Source: Cochliopodium minus
Taxonomy: Eukaryota; Discosea; Himatismenida; Cochliopodiidae
Assembly: GCA_024220525.1 (NCBI GenBank)
Contig: JAMYWO010000044.1
Span: 10,434 to 53,334 of the forward strand
Reading direction: 5' to 3'
DNA: 42,901 nucleotides
Both the position numbers and the translations under genes were made by a program. Of the stretch, positions 1-12,565 are shown piece by piece (positions within the stretch are counted from its first letter, which is position 1; the number at the start of each line of letters is the position of its first letter). The notes beneath the pieces are model-generated. The model was not told the origin of the DNA and ran no database searches. It saw only the letters and a program-made list of their open reading frames with translations.

Positions 1-188
1 ATTTTTGATTTTGATTTTTCATTTTTGATTTATGATTTATGATCAATTTTTTTTCGAAAAATGCGAAAATCACAAAAATTACAGAAATTACAAAAATTAC
101 AGAAATTACAGAAATTACAGTTTTTACAGAAATTACAGTTTTTTCATAAAATGCCAAAAAATGAAAATCTGCAACCAAAGCAACTATA
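1..188. repeat. Left-end AT-rich repeat with tandem TTACAGAAA array and inverted-repeat core
   Basis: Bases 1-50 are degenerate TTTTTGATTT/TTTTTCATTT units. Bases 71-139 are a tandem array of 9-base units alternating TTACAGAAA and TTACAAAAA. Bases 157-188 hold a unique segment containing CTGCAACCAAAGCAACTATA, whose reverse complement occurs at 42025-42055 beside a second copy of the same array. The short reading frame through the array (from base 32) encodes only the repeat (N-Y-R/K units) and is not called a gene. Confidence 0.85.
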
Positions 189-240
189 CTAATTTTTTTA
201 CTGATTTTAATAAATACAGCTTCACTTTATTATTGGGCAA

Positions 241-2259
241 ATGAAGAGCGAATCGAATAATATAATAAATATTGTCGAAAAAAATAAAATATATGCACCA
301 AAATTAGTGAAATACATCACGGATCTAAAGTATACAAAGCCAAATGCTTTGGAGATTGTCAAATTATTCATTGAATATGGCTTTTTGAAAGGAAATATAA
401 GGATAGAGGATTTTGAAAACGAAAAAATTTACCTCAAAATCACAAATGAATTGAGAGTGAAACTCACAAAGCCAAATCAAGGAAGACAATCTGAAAGAAG
501 GAAGAATATTATCATTGAAGAATTGAACGAAGAAGAAATGAAATATCAGATAATGAGAGAAAGATCTCCTTCAATAATGTACTTTAATGAAAAATTGGTC
601 AATAATAGCAACAGAAAAAAATATTTCATGAATTATCTCAAAAAAATTGAAAAGATCATGTATCTCGAGTTTTTCTTAGAAGTTGAAGAGTTTAGGGAAC
701 TCCAAAATGATAATGATCAGCTGATTTCGAAATCTATAGGAATATATGAAAAATATATCAAGTCCAAAATCATTCTTATTCCTCAAAGATCAGATTCAAA
801 GCATCTGGAGAAAAATTACAAAAATCCAAACATCAATAGTAAACTTTATTTCAATTTTTTTTTATAAATTTATTAAATTAATTAAAAGTTTTCAACAAAA
901 TCCAGAATGAAGTTATTTTTAAACTTGAAGAAATATTTGAGGAGTTTTGCGAATCAAAAGAATTCAATCTCATGAAAGAAGAGCATGCCACAATAGTCCT
1001 AAGGGACTATTCAACCCAAAAAAGGCCATCTATTTTACAATTCTCGGGAATACTAAAAAGTAAACCAAGAACTCTTATAAATTCTTTTTGATTTTTTTTT
1101 AAGATGAGGATAGATTACAATCTTTCTCAAATTTTATGAAAAGAGAGCATAATGAAGAAAACATTGAATTTTTTAAGGCAGTCCAAAACTACAAATCTTG
1201 TAAAGAGGAGGATTTAGTTACAATATCTAAAGAAATATACGACACCTTCATTGCGGATAGAAGTAAATTTAGCATACTCTACAAAGCATAATATTGAAAA
1301 AATTATGGAGTCCAAACTAGTGACAAGAGAAAGTAAAACAAAGAGATCCTTTCTTAAGATTTTTGAAGTGCAAGGAGTTTGACGAAATGTTAGAAAAAAT
1401 TGAAGAAAAAGATAAGGAAATTGAGTTTGAGAAAAAACAAACTAAAGGCAGTCCCATGGGATTTTTAGATTTATTAGATGAAAGAGATCTCAATCTTCTC
1501 TCAAAAGAAATTAAACCTTCTTTGAACCGAACCGGAAAATTGAGTAATAAAAACCTCAGTAGAACTATTAGAAACCCTTTCCAACAGTGGAAAAAAAAAT
1601 CGGAAAGTCCTGTTCTCAACCGTAGTATTTCTGACAAGTTTCTTAAAAGAATGAGCTTTTTTGAACCATCTATTAACCATGATGCCCCAATTAACAATTT
1701 TGACCAGGATAATAGTTTTATTCCTAAAATTAAAAAAGGAGAAGCAGTGGGTAAAATTTAATGTTTTTTTTTTTTGAAAATTTTTTTAAAAAAATTCTTG
1801 TCATTAAGGTTTTATTTGTTTCATCTCGGAAGATTCCAAAGATATAATTGATACTTTCAACAAGCTTCAAGAGGAAGTTAATTTTATCTTGAATGAAAAT
1901 TCCCTGAACCCCATGCCCAACAACAACTTTGACAATTATGAACATGAGTTTCTTTTGACCAAAATTAAAACCTTATCCATCATCTTGCTTGAAAAGATGA
2001 ACGAATGCAAAAACACGAAAAATAACACAAGTTCAGTCCAAATCTCATTGATAAATTGAAAGATTTAATCAACAAGATTGATAATATCATTCTAAAAGAA
2101 ATTAAAGACAAATAATTCTTTTTATTTTAAAATTGTCAAAAATATTATTTTAAATTTTTCATTTAGGAAAGTTTATTCGATCTTGTAGAAAGATTACTTG
2201 TTTGGAGCTTGCACAACCCTGAACATGTGTTTGCAATCATTCAAAGTTTCCCTTTTTGA
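241..2259 (+). pseudogene. DEP/RGS-RGS domain protein gene, frameshifted
   Basis: Exon 1 (about 241-840) encodes a DEP-like N-terminus (residues ~18-70) followed by an RGS helical bundle (residues ~112-180). Introns near 841-893 and 1076-1103 join it to exons 2 and 3. Exon 3 opens a second, well conserved RGS domain with the core FMKREHNEENIEFFKAVQNY. The second RGS domain continues through three frames. The frame changes near 1258 (into EVNLAYSTKHNIEK), again near 1325-1340 (into DPFLRFLKCKEF), and once more near 2035. A C-terminal coiled-coil-like exon follows an intron starting at about 1750 and stops at 2113-2115. A possible last exon lies at 2167-2259 after an acceptor. RGS domains accelerate GTP hydrolysis by G-alpha subunits, and DEP domains often place such proteins at membranes. 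Three frame breaks in one gene suggest either a decaying copy or uncorrected sequence errors. Confidence 0.7.
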
Positions 2260-2385
2260 ATTCCCAATGTTTTTTAAATAACAGGTAGTTGTTGTTTTCA
2301 CAAGGAACAACATAGTCAGATTTGAATTCAAGTTTTTAGGATTCCAAAATCAAAAAAAAAAAAAAAATTGAATTTGCCCAGAATA

Positions 2386-2916
2386 ATGACTGACAGTGTT
2401 ACCTTTGATACTTACGATTTTGAAAATGATCAAAATTTCAAGCTCTATTACACCCAAATCGATTTCCCATCTGATTCCACAGTGGATTCCCAATTCCAAG
2501 TTGCAAAGGAGAAATATTTCAAAAATAAAATAGTAAGAAAAATATATAATTTAACAAGCACAAGATAATATTGATCATTAATCTGATCAAGAATATTTAT
2601 TTATCCTCTTTGAGTCATTTATTGAATAATTATTTATACTGATGATAAATATGGGAATATTTGACGAGTTTCTGAATATATTATATTATACCTTTAATAT
2701 CATTATTTTAATGCATTTGATCTTTATTCGCATCCCATTTAAAATATATAGGATACAAATTTCAAAGTAACATCCAAATTAGAGAGAACAAACAGACCAC
2801 CAACACCAAAAACACCATCCAAAGAGAACAATGCATCCAGCAACGACAATAATAATTATAATTATAACAATAATAACATGGGACAACAAAATACCAACAA
2901 TAATAACAACATGAAC

Positions 2917-2957
<41 letters not shown>

Positions 2958-4061
2958 AAACAATAATTCATTTACTAACCAACTGTTAAATTCCAAGGCA
3001 TTCGAATTCACTGTCAACGTATTCATCTTGGTCAATGCCATCCTCTTCATGGTTGGGTTTGGCAGCGCGTATAGCAGATGTTTCATAGGTGCTTTGATCA
3101 TCTATGGTGTTGCTGCATCCAAAACTGTCAAAGTAAAAAAATAATAAAATTAAATAGAATTAATTGATTAATTATTATCCAAAAAAATATATTTGTACCA
3201 AAATTTTTTAAAAGTTATTTTTTTCTCAAAATAAATAGTTCAAAATTATAATTTTAATTTTCATTTTATTCTGTTACATTTTTTTTTTTTAAAATTCATT
3301 TTCATTTTGTATTTAATTTTGTTCTAATTTTAATTTTAAGTAAATTTTATTACTTAAATTTAAACTTATTTTGATAATATTCCTCTCAAGAAACCTCCAA
3401 CCGGGTGGTTCACCAAAGAACTTTTGCCTACCCTCTTCAAAAATGTCAATGTGCAGTACCTCTATTTTTGCTTGATCTTTTCTGCAACCAGTCCAAAATT
3501 TTGTAAGAAATCATATGTATTCAAAAAAAAAAAAAAAAAAAATAAAAAAAAATATTATAATAGAAATTATAAAAAATAAAATATTATTTTTATCTATTCA
3601 TAGTAATTATCCAATTTTTTTTTGCCAGTTTATTTGATGCCTATCTTAATCTTTTCTGTGATGTTCGTCTCCAATCAAATTGTGAGCTTCCCACTCCCAC
3701 CCAATCCCTACCTTGTTCAACTCAAACAGTGGCTCAGAACCAACGTGTTGGCCAAACAACAAGTCTTCCTATTAACAGTCTCTCAAATCGAGTTATTTCT
3801 TTTGTTCTTCGTTGTTGTTGATCTCTTCATGTCTGGTAGTTTGTTCACTGTTATTACTTAGTAAAAAAAATATTTTTCCCATAATCTTTATTTTAAACTT
3901 TCTTCTTTTTTTGAAGCTACAATTTCTTGAAGTTCAGACACATGACTTCTGAAAACTCTCAAATGGTTAATAACTTCTTTTTACAAAAAGTTGATGGATA
4001 TGTTCTTTCTCCTAATTTTCCTTCTGTCATCTCAAACTTGTACAGAAGATTTAGATACTAA
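2386..4061 (+). CDS. TMEM33/Pom33-family ER membrane protein with poly-Asn insertion
   Basis: Five exons (2386-2532, 2752-3132, 3391-3502, 3629-3860, 3917-4061) sum to 1,017 bases, 338 residues. The N-terminal ~50 residues are unassigned. They are followed by a Pro/Ser linker and an asparagine run, then hydrophobic segments beginning near FEFTVNVFILVNAILFMVGF. The C-terminal half matches the TMEM33 pattern: a hydrophobic stretch with VYLMPILIFSVMF, then LRTNVLAKQQVFLLTVSQIE, a further membrane span, then YYNFLKFRHMTSENSQMVNN and the tail ending RRFRY. Family members sit in the ER and nuclear envelope, where they are linked to reticulon-shaped tubules and nuclear pores. The start ATG at 2386 is the first in frame after an A-run. 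Exon 2 contains the Asn tract. Confidence is high for the family and moderate for the N-terminus. Confidence 0.82.
2875..2956 (+). repeat. AAT/AAC microsatellite encoding poly-asparagine
   Basis: In-frame AAT and AAC codons inside exon 2 of the TMEM33-like gene encode two Asn-rich blocks separated by MGQQNT. The second block is an almost uninterrupted run of AAT. Such tracts are frequent in dictyostelid and other AT-rich protist proteomes. Confidence 0.9.
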
Positions 4062-4334
4062 AATCTCTTCTACTAAATTAATTTATTTTCAATAAAACCT
4101 TAATTTTAAAAAAGATAAAAAGACTTTTTATTTTTATTATTTTAAATCTAGATTCTTTTAATGATTTAAACTATTATGCAAAGAAATTATTCAAGATTTT
4201 TCAATTTTTTATAAAATAATTTTTTATATATTTAACAGGTTGTTCACAAATTATGTATCTTTAAATTATTTAATTATTATTTCACAAGGTTAGAAGAAAA
4301 TCAACCCAAAAATACTAATGGAAAAAAGAGAAAG

Positions 4335-7300
4335 TTAATCGTAGTGGGTAGTATCGATGTGATGGATTCCAGATTCGTGGACAGGAGAAGTGGTTACACT
4401 ACCTTGTTGTTCAACAGCGAGTGCATTGTAAGCATCAAAGGATCTTTTGGTGATGGCAGCAATGATAGCAGCAGCCACAAACAAACCTATACCCAAACCA
4501 ACACCCAAGGCAACAGCGATAGAAGTTTTCTTTGGATTTCCAGGGTTGGTAGGAACACAAGAAAGACCATTACCACCACAGACACCACATTTATCGACAG
4601 AGTAGATACCAGTAGGAAATTGTTTACAAACTCCGTTGGTGGTTGCGTTACAGGTGTAGAAGAGGCAAAGATTGGGTGCCAAACAAGTGTAATCAGTGTA
4701 AATACATTTGTTTACGTTACAGGTCACAGTCTTACAAGTCATACTAGTGTTAGTCTTACAGATGTTCTTTCTCAACCAACTTTCACTGTAGAGACTGTGT
4801 TTGCAAGGATTACCAGTGGTATCTTGACCATCACAGTAATCTTTGGTACAGAAGTTACCGTCATCACAAAAGGAGGATTCATTTACGAAAATGTGCAAGC
4901 AACGTTCTGCAACAGGTTGAGAAGGAATCCAAGCAGAGTTACAGAAGTCATTTGTACAAGCGTTAGCATCAGCACATTGAGGCACAAAGGTGGTGTTACA
5001 ATCAGTGTTTAATTGTCCGTCGGTCCAGCTTCCTAAAGATCTGCAAATGTTATCGAGACATCCGTTTCTACTGCAATTAGTGTAAGTACGTTGGCAAGTG
5101 TAGGTACCTTCTGCAAGGGAGAAGCAAGAATATTGAGATGGTTGTCCGTTGTAACAAGCAAGTTGTCCACAAGTTCTTTTAACACCAGTAGATGGGAATG
5201 GGAGTCCACTTGAGTCATATTGGGTAAAGTTATTTGGTACAGTAACGTTTCCGTAGTAAATGTCAATACTGGTGAAGATATCAAGAGAAGTAGGAGCTCC
5301 TTGAGGACAAGATCCGTTAGACAAGATGTCAAAGCAATCGATGACGGTCCTGTTACATTGATTGAGTTGATAATCACAAACATCAATGGTACATCCGGTT
5401 CCATCTTCACAAGAAGAGTTACTGGTACACTTACAGGTAGCGGTGGAGGTATAACATTGACCAGTGGTTTGATTACATCCGTATTCTCTGCAGAGCACAG
5501 GATCTCCTGGATTCATGCAACCAGCTACTGTATAATTAGAACCATCACTGTCTGTGTAAGAGATAATAGTTCCCACTGGGATTTCCTCTTTTTTGATTGA
5601 TACACATTGATTGGTGGTTGAGTTACAGTAAGTGATGTGACACAAGTTAACAGTACTTGTAGGGCAACTAGTAGGTCCTACATTATTTTTAGAGAATCCC
5701 AATTCACGATCACAAGTATAGGTGTAACAAGTGGAGTTAGGTCCAGGGGGAGCAATAAAAGTGTTGATACATCCAGTGGTGTTACTGCAACTATCGGTGG
5801 TACAAACGTTGTTATCTTCACAGTTGGATGCGTTAGAAAATTCGATACATCTTTGTAGTCCCCCAGCATATATGTAATCTGTGTTACAAGAAGACAACAA
5901 ACATTGATTGGAATTACAAGTTGGGATATAAGTAGCATTACAATCTGTTTGTATTTGTCCGTTCAACCAAGTACCAAGAGTTCTGCACAAGTTATCTTGA
6001 CATCCTCCTTTAGAACAGTCTTGGGTTGCTCTTGCGCAAGTGTGAGTACTTTTACCAGTAGCAACACAACTGTAAGTACTTCTTTGACCTCCATAACAAG
6101 CCAATTGATCGCAATTATAAGATCCATTTACGAAAGCAGGATATGCAGAATTGTTTGTAGCAATAGCAATGTTATAGTAGTACAATCCTGTTGCATTTGT
6201 TCCAGTAAAGCTTGCGTTAGTTACACATAATCCATTGGATAACTCTGAAAAACAATCAACTGGAATATTCTCACAATTCCCTGTTTGACTATTACAAATA
6301 TCATTGGTACATCCATTTCCATCATCACAAACAGAATTATTGGCACATGGACAAGTAGAAGAGTCAACAAAACAGTTTCCGTTGCTGCAACCTAAATGTA
6401 AAAGGATTATTAACATTTGGAAAAGTAATTAGAAAGATGTAATATATCTTACCATAAACAGTACAGTTGTTTGTTGCATTTCCAGCACAACCATAAACTA
6501 CGCGAACAACACCAAGACCATCAGTATATGTAACATTTGTACCAACAGCAAGAGCTCTTTTGTCTATTGTTTGACAACTGGTAGAAGAAACGTCACAATA
6601 GTTGATGACACACAAATCGTTAGAAACAGCACAACGAGTAGTATTGATTCGAGAAAAATTTCCAGTAGAATTGTTGCAACCAGTGATCAAACAGTAGTTG
6701 GTTGGTGGGATAGGAGGAGTGGAGTAAGAACATCCGGTAGAGTTATCACATGAATCAATGGTACAAGCTCTTCCATCATTACAAAGGGTAGCGTTACTTG
6801 CATAAACACAACGTGCAGCAGTACCCCCACTCAGGCAAGAAGTATTACTACAAGTTGTTCCACTGAAAGAAGGGTTGCAAACATCTGAAGTACATCTTTG
6901 GAAGTCGTTACAAGTTCTAGAATAGGTTTTTCCACAATCTGTGTTTAATCTATTGCTTGTCCAAGTATTTAAAGACCTGCATACACTATCGGTACAAGCA
7001 CTACTGGAACAAGAAGATACAGAACGCTGGCATTGGAATGTAGTTTGGGATCTTGCAACACAAGTAAACGAATTTCTCACAAAACGATAGCAAGCAAGAG
7101 TAGCACAAGAATAATTTCCAACAACAGGCAAATTTGAAGAATCTAATTGAAAGTCAGATGTGGTTAAAGTTCCGTTGTAGTATGCATCACCTAGATCACT
7201 GCTTGTGTTGGTTGCTTGATTCATAACACATCTTCCATTTGAAAGGATGCTGTAACAATCTACTACAGGGTTTGAGCAAACTCCATTTGAACAGATATCA

Positions 7301-9510
7301 TGAGTACATCCATTACCATCATAACAATCAGCCCCACTATAACATCCACATGCAGAAACGTCAATGGTACATGCTCCTGTGTTTGTGACACATCCATAAA
7401 CAGCACAAGCTGGTGCATTAGATGGTTTTCCACAACCTGCAACAGTGAGGGTTTGACCTCCAGAGTTTCTATAAGTTACAGAAGTTCCGTAAGGATATGC
7501 AGGATCGGTAAGATTGATAGTTTGACAAGATCCAGTTAAACCACTAGTTGTTCCTACAGTGGTGTTACAATAGTTGATGATGCATTTATTGGAAGAAGCA
7601 GGACACAAAGAAGATCCCATATCAGTAGTGGTCCATCCTTGAGGATTTCTGCAAGAATATCTAATACAAAAGGTATCAACCAAACCACCAGGTCTTGGAG
7701 TAAGTTGAGAGTAATCGCAACCAGTTGAATTGTTACAAGTGTCAATAGTACATGGATTGTTATCATTACAATTACGAACAGAATGTGTACAGATACCAGA
7801 TGTTCCTTGTGGTGGTTGTCTAATATCACAGTTATCATTGGTACAAGCATTAAAATCATTACAGTTTGGGCAATTACAATTTGCTTGGCAAGTACAAAGC
7901 CCTGAACAGAAATCGCAAGATTCAATAGCTGGCAAAGGTTGGCAAAGAGGAGTAACGATACTCTGAATCAAAGTACTCAATTGATTGTAATTTGCAGTGG
8001 TGAAAATCTTATCATTTGTAGTAATTTGTTGCAAATCAGATAGTTTGTATGGACCTACACCAATAGCAATAATACTAATTCCCATATCATATGCATATTT
8101 TGCATTTTGAACCAATCCATCTGTGACTCTGTTGGCAGCACCATCTGTCATGAGAATGATAACCTTTCCAATATTAGCTTTAGGTGCAAAGTTCAAGATT
8201 TTGATTCCAACATCAATACCACAAGAAATACAAGTAAAACCTTTTGCTCCAGGATTAGAATTTACAAGATTGACCAAAGCAGATTTACTTGTTATTACTC
8301 CAGTAGTCATTTGTTGCCATCTTCAAAAAAGATTTGTTAGAGGAAGATAAGAATAAAGAAATTTCAAAAAAAAAAAAAAAGCAAATTGAAAATAATTTTT
8401 ACCTTCCTCCACAATCAACACAAGGATCATTATTATTTTTTGATTGACAAGGGACGGATGCAGTTCCGGTCCAATTTGAATAGCAATCTTCAAGACCAGA
8501 GAAATATGTCAAACCTACTCTGGTGGATTGAGTTCCAATATTAAATCCTCCGATTAAATTCAATACAAAGTTTTGAACATCTGGCCAAGCATTTGCCGCA
8601 AAAATGGATCCAGACTCATCGATAGCAATTGCTACGTCTAATTCCGCAAAACAGGTCGGAGAAGGACAGTTAACACCTGCGATTACATTGGTATAAGTTG
8701 AAGAAGTAGTTGGATTTTGTGCAGCAGTCCATCCAGAGGTCAAGTATTGTTGTATTTGCCATTCTGGTCCATCTTTTTTAAATTAAATATATAATTTATA
8801 TAATTTAAATTTAAGAGTTAAAAAAATATTTCGTATGAAAAATAAAATATTAATAGTTTGTAATTTTTTAGAGGGTGATTACAAGTTTTCCCAGATTGTA
8901 CTGTAAATCTAACAAGACACAAAGTATTTGCTGCAGTATCATTATAACTCAAAGAGTAAATTCCTTGTGGAGCTGGTGGTGTTCCAATGTATGATGTACA
9001 TGCTGCAACACAAGCACGTGGACCAGGATAATCAGGGGTCTCACAAGCTGCAGATCTGTAAGTGGAGGTATCTCCAAGAAAATTTGGCATTGGTGTAATA
9101 TAGGTTGCTCTTGAACATGAGCTTCCACAAACTAATTTCATTATAAATTAATTAAGAATCAAAAGAAGATGGATATAAAAATAGGAATATATTTTTAAAT
9201 TAAAAATTAAATTTAATCAGCTTGTGAGAGCTGAAAGGTTGTTATAATCCATACCTTGATACTGATTTTTGGTAGAATAATCATAATATACTGACATGAA
9301 TGGTGAGGAACTTCCAATTTGGAAATAATCTAATCTCATTTTTTGGATGTTGGCATTAAACCAAACTTGAGCTTGAAAGGCTGCTCCTGATCCAAATTCT
9401 TGATTGGTCAATAAAAACCTTGCGTAGAAGATATTGCTTCCGAATGCTGCTATTTTTACAATGAATAAACTCAAAAAAATAATCGTGAGAAAGACTCTTG
9501 TATCTTTCAT
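4335..9510 (-). CDS. Type I surface protein with VWA domain and triplicated CTDC cysteine-rich repeats
   Basis: Five exons (9510-9222, 9131-8883, 8772-8403, 8320-6453, 6391-4335) sum to 4,833 bases, 1,610 residues. A signal peptide (residues 1-22, ending VKIAA) is followed by an unassigned ~200-residue region and then a von Willebrand A domain (~224-435) with the metal-site motif DESGS (D230). Residues ~440-1,535 are cysteine-rich, with at least ten motifs of the form C-x-D-x-x-x-C-T-x-D-x-C (Dicty_CTDC type), organised as about three large internal repeats. One membrane span (~1,548-1,573) precedes a 37-residue cytoplasmic tail. DKCGVCGGNGLSC lies just outside the membrane. Exon 1 has no GT donor: a GC donor at 9221 is needed, and it keeps the frame. 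VWA plus CTDC modules suggest metal-dependent adhesion or matrix binding at the cell surface. That role is inference. Confidence 0.85.
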
Positions 9511-9840
9511 TTTTGGTAAAAATTCTATTGAATCTTTTTTTTTTATTTATTTTTATTTTAAATTATTTTTGTTGATATTATTTTTTCTCAATTTTTAAAT
9601 TTGATTAATATAGAATTTATTCAAAGTCAAAGAGAATTGTGACCAATGGGAGAAAATAAATGGAAATAATTTTTATCATATTTTTTCCCTCAAATAGGAG
9701 AACTCCTTTCAATATAAAAGAATTTTTATATTTTGACAAAATTCTTTGATTTTTTTTTCGAACAGCTCCGAATATAAGAATTTTTAAAATCCAAATATTA
9801 ATTAAGATTCCAATCAATTTTATTGCTTTCTAATATTCTT
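9511..9840. other. Intergenic AT-rich stretch
   Basis: About 330 bases lie between the start of the VWA-CTDC gene and the 3' end of the unknown 470-residue gene. The sequence is T-rich next to the VWA gene start and presumably contains its promoter. A 66-codon frame at 9617-9817 has biased low-complexity composition and no recognisable features, so I do not call it. Confidence 0.6.
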
Positions 9841-11747
9841 TTATAAACAACCAATGCATGAGGCAGCCAAGTCTTTAGTGGCAAGAGGGGAATCAGTGAC
9901 AGTAACACTGGAACAATCACATCTCCTGATGCGATCTAGAGCAGCGATATCCATATTATTGTGAATGGCGATGAATTGGAGATTATCAATGAATTCTTTG
10001 GTTTCTTTTGCTTTGTTTGGATCAATGAAGAAATTGAACAAATCTTTATGCTTAGGATCCAAAATACAAGAATTAAATATCTAAGAAAAATGGAAAATAA
10101 GAAAAATTGAAAATTTTTATTTTTATAATAATTATATTGAAAAATAAACTTACATTCTTTATTTTCCTTCCTAGATTCCATCCGATGGTGTTTTCCAGCT
10201 TGGGAAGTAATGGTTTCAACTCACAAAAAAATTTTAAAAGATCGAAATGTTTATTAATGGGAGATGATTTAATATCCTGGGTATTCATCAAACAAGAAAA
10301 AAATCCGCAAAAGGGGTTTGTTCTAAAACTAAAAAGTCCATGGCCAATCATATTCAAAAAAGGCTCCAAACAAACTGATAACGATGCGGGAAAAAAATCA
10401 TCAACTGTAATGCATCCAGAATCTTTCTCAATCAATTTTAATAATTCAAAAGAATCTATTGTTTCAAGAGGATTCAATTCCTCATTGAATTTTTTATTCC
10501 TTTGGAAAAAATTATTTAATGTGTTCATTATATAATGAAAGAAAAGATTTTATGATGAAATCGGAACCAATAAGATAAAAAAAAAGAAATATGTACATGG
10601 TTTCTGATGGTTTTTCTTTGAGGTAATCCAGTAATTGCTTCGGAGATCTCTCAAGAGAAAAAAATATGATTCTCACCAGTGAGCTGTAACTTTTCAACAA
10701 TTCCAAAATTTTGCTTACACTTGGAAAAGGTCTATCAAGGGCTTTGATGGAATCAAGATGTCAATTGAAAAAAAATTTTTAAAAAAGTTTGTTTACAAAT
10801 GGTGACTGCCATTTGGATCCCTTCATATTTCAACAGAGATTCTATCAGTTTTTGCAAGTCATTATAACAAGTTTCTTCTTCTCCTTTTTTGAGGAAATAC
10901 TTTACTGCAGGATAAACATGTGAGATTCTAAAAATAGAGTCTTCAAGTCCTGCCAAAACCATCAAACGGTCGTGAGAAACTTCCTATCAATAAACAACTT
11001 TTTAATTTTTGGAAAAAAAAATAAATAGTTTCTTACAAGCATGATGGGGTGTTTGGGAACCAAAGACTCGATAAATTTGGCTTTCTCGTTCAAAATTCTC
11101 ATATTTTTGGAAAGTTTTCCAGCAATTTTTAGGATAAACTTATTTTTGTGAAAGATATTAAAGTAGGATATAAAAATACAACGTCAAAATTATGAAAAAA
11201 GATACTTTTTTGTTGGGTGGTTGAATTTCCAAAAGATTGTTGATTTTTTTGGTAATATCTTCATTGGTATAAAAGTCATCTCCTTTCACAATGGGTACTT
11301 CCATCAGCAAAGGGTGATTCGCAGTTTGAGAAACATACGAAGTCCTTTTTTCAATATCTTCAATGTCAATCACCTTGTCAGTGTTCAAGGGTTGAAGAGA
11401 AAAGGATAACATCTGATGTTAAAAAAAAAAAAAGAATTAAATTTAATAAAAGAGGATGGTATAATTTACTTTTTGGAAGAAAAACTTATCACCAAAATAT
11501 AGAACTTCTTGTGATCCATGTATTTGACAGCTGATAAAAGATTAAATTGAATTTGAAAAACAATGAAATTCTTACTTAGTAACTAGAAAAACTCTAAAAT
11601 CTTTTGATACTACTGATGCATCAATAAACTGAAGAGCTATAATAATAATATAATTTAAATTTTTTTAGAATTTCAATATTCACCATATAGGATACAAGTA
11701 TCATTTGTATATTGTGGCAATTTTTTTTGAGAATTAATCTGTGCCAT
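9841..11747 (-). CDS. Conserved-looking hypothetical protein, nine exons
   Basis: Nine exons (11747-11684, 11636-11576, 11530-11470, 11412-11206, 11138-11037, 10983-10797, 10741-10597, 10499-10154, 10080-9841) total 1,413 bases, 470 residues, with every splice phase compatible. I do not recognise the family. No signal peptide or membrane segment is evident. The protein looks soluble and largely helical, with an acidic segment after residue 62 (PLNTDKVIDIEDIEKRTSYV). The C-terminus is Cys-rich (RRCDCSS ... SCIGCL) and could bind metal or form disulfides, but a CaaX box is not present because the cysteine is five from the end. It lies 84 bases downstream of the PX-domain gene on the same strand. 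The intron before exon 7 has the weakest acceptor context. Confidence 0.7.
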
Positions 11748-11831
11748 ATAATTTGATCAATTTTTATAACTCAAATTTAGAGCATACTATATTATTGATC
11801 AATGAGATCCAAATTCATGTTATATGTTTTG

Positions 11832-12467
11832 CTAAATTTTCATGTGAGAAGGAATTTTTCTTTTTTTACGTTTTCTATCTATAACTACGCATCTTGCACA
11901 CAATGATTGTGTTCTATAAAGTATTTCCACTTTATTTCTATCCAATTCAAAGAAATTTATAATCACATCAATTTGCCTTTGAAAAAAAAAATGATCCTGA
12001 AATAAGTTTTTATAAGGATATCTTACAAATTCTTTTTGTCTTTTATCAATCTATCCAAATAAACTTGAAATGATTTTTTTCTTTCTTCTGTATTGGTCCA
12101 TTTACTTGGTAATTCTGGAAGTCCAATAGATAAATTGCCATATTTCGACACCAACTGCATCAATAGAAAAAAAATACGTTTTTTGATTAAGGATATTTGA
12201 AAACGTATAAAAAAAATTTACTTTCTCATGTAGATTATGGAAATCATTATATCGCTTTGCAATTCTCCAAGATATTATTTCATTATTGTTTATTTTTTCA
12301 GTTAATTTTAAGATATAAACCTACAAGAGGGTTTAAAAATAATGGGCATATTGTTATTAATTTACTGTGTAGCTTTTGATGTCTGTAATTCTCATTTCAG
12401 TTCCTATGATGTTGATTTCATAGCTTTTTTGATCATCTTTATTCATAATTAATCTAATGTCTTCCAT
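11832..12467 (-). CDS. Small PX (phox homology) domain protein
   Basis: Four exons (12467-12366, 12320-12222, 12154-12027, 11976-11832) give 157 residues. The whole protein is essentially a PX domain. It starts with a strand containing YEINIIGTEMRITDIKSYTV, has the signature WRIAKRYNDFHNLHEKL (the R-Y-x-D-F phosphoinositide pocket) and a proline loop GLPELPSKW, then the helix with ERKKSFQVYLDRLIKDK. PX domains bind phosphoinositides, usually PI3P on endosomes, so a role in endosomal sorting is likely. The C-terminus is basic (VVIDRKRKKRK). It is shorter than typical sorting nexins, having no BAR or coiled-coil extension. The stop is TAG. Confidence 0.8.
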
Positions 12468-12565
12468 TTGATTCAAAGTTTATTGGATATTTTGATAGAC
12501 CCCTATTTTATTTTATATTTTTCGAGCTCAAAACAAAAAATATTAAAAATAAAATTGGAACGTAT

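Noticed and set aside
32-244. 70-codon frame at the left end rich in N-Y-R and N-Y-K units
   Set aside because: It is a translation of the tandem TTACAGAAA/TTACAAAAA array and has no other coding signal.
4344-5012. 222-codon plus-strand frame opposite the VWA-CTDC gene
   Set aside because: Antisense shadow of a strongly supported cysteine-repeat coding exon. Its Ser/Thr/Val richness follows from the codons on the other strand.
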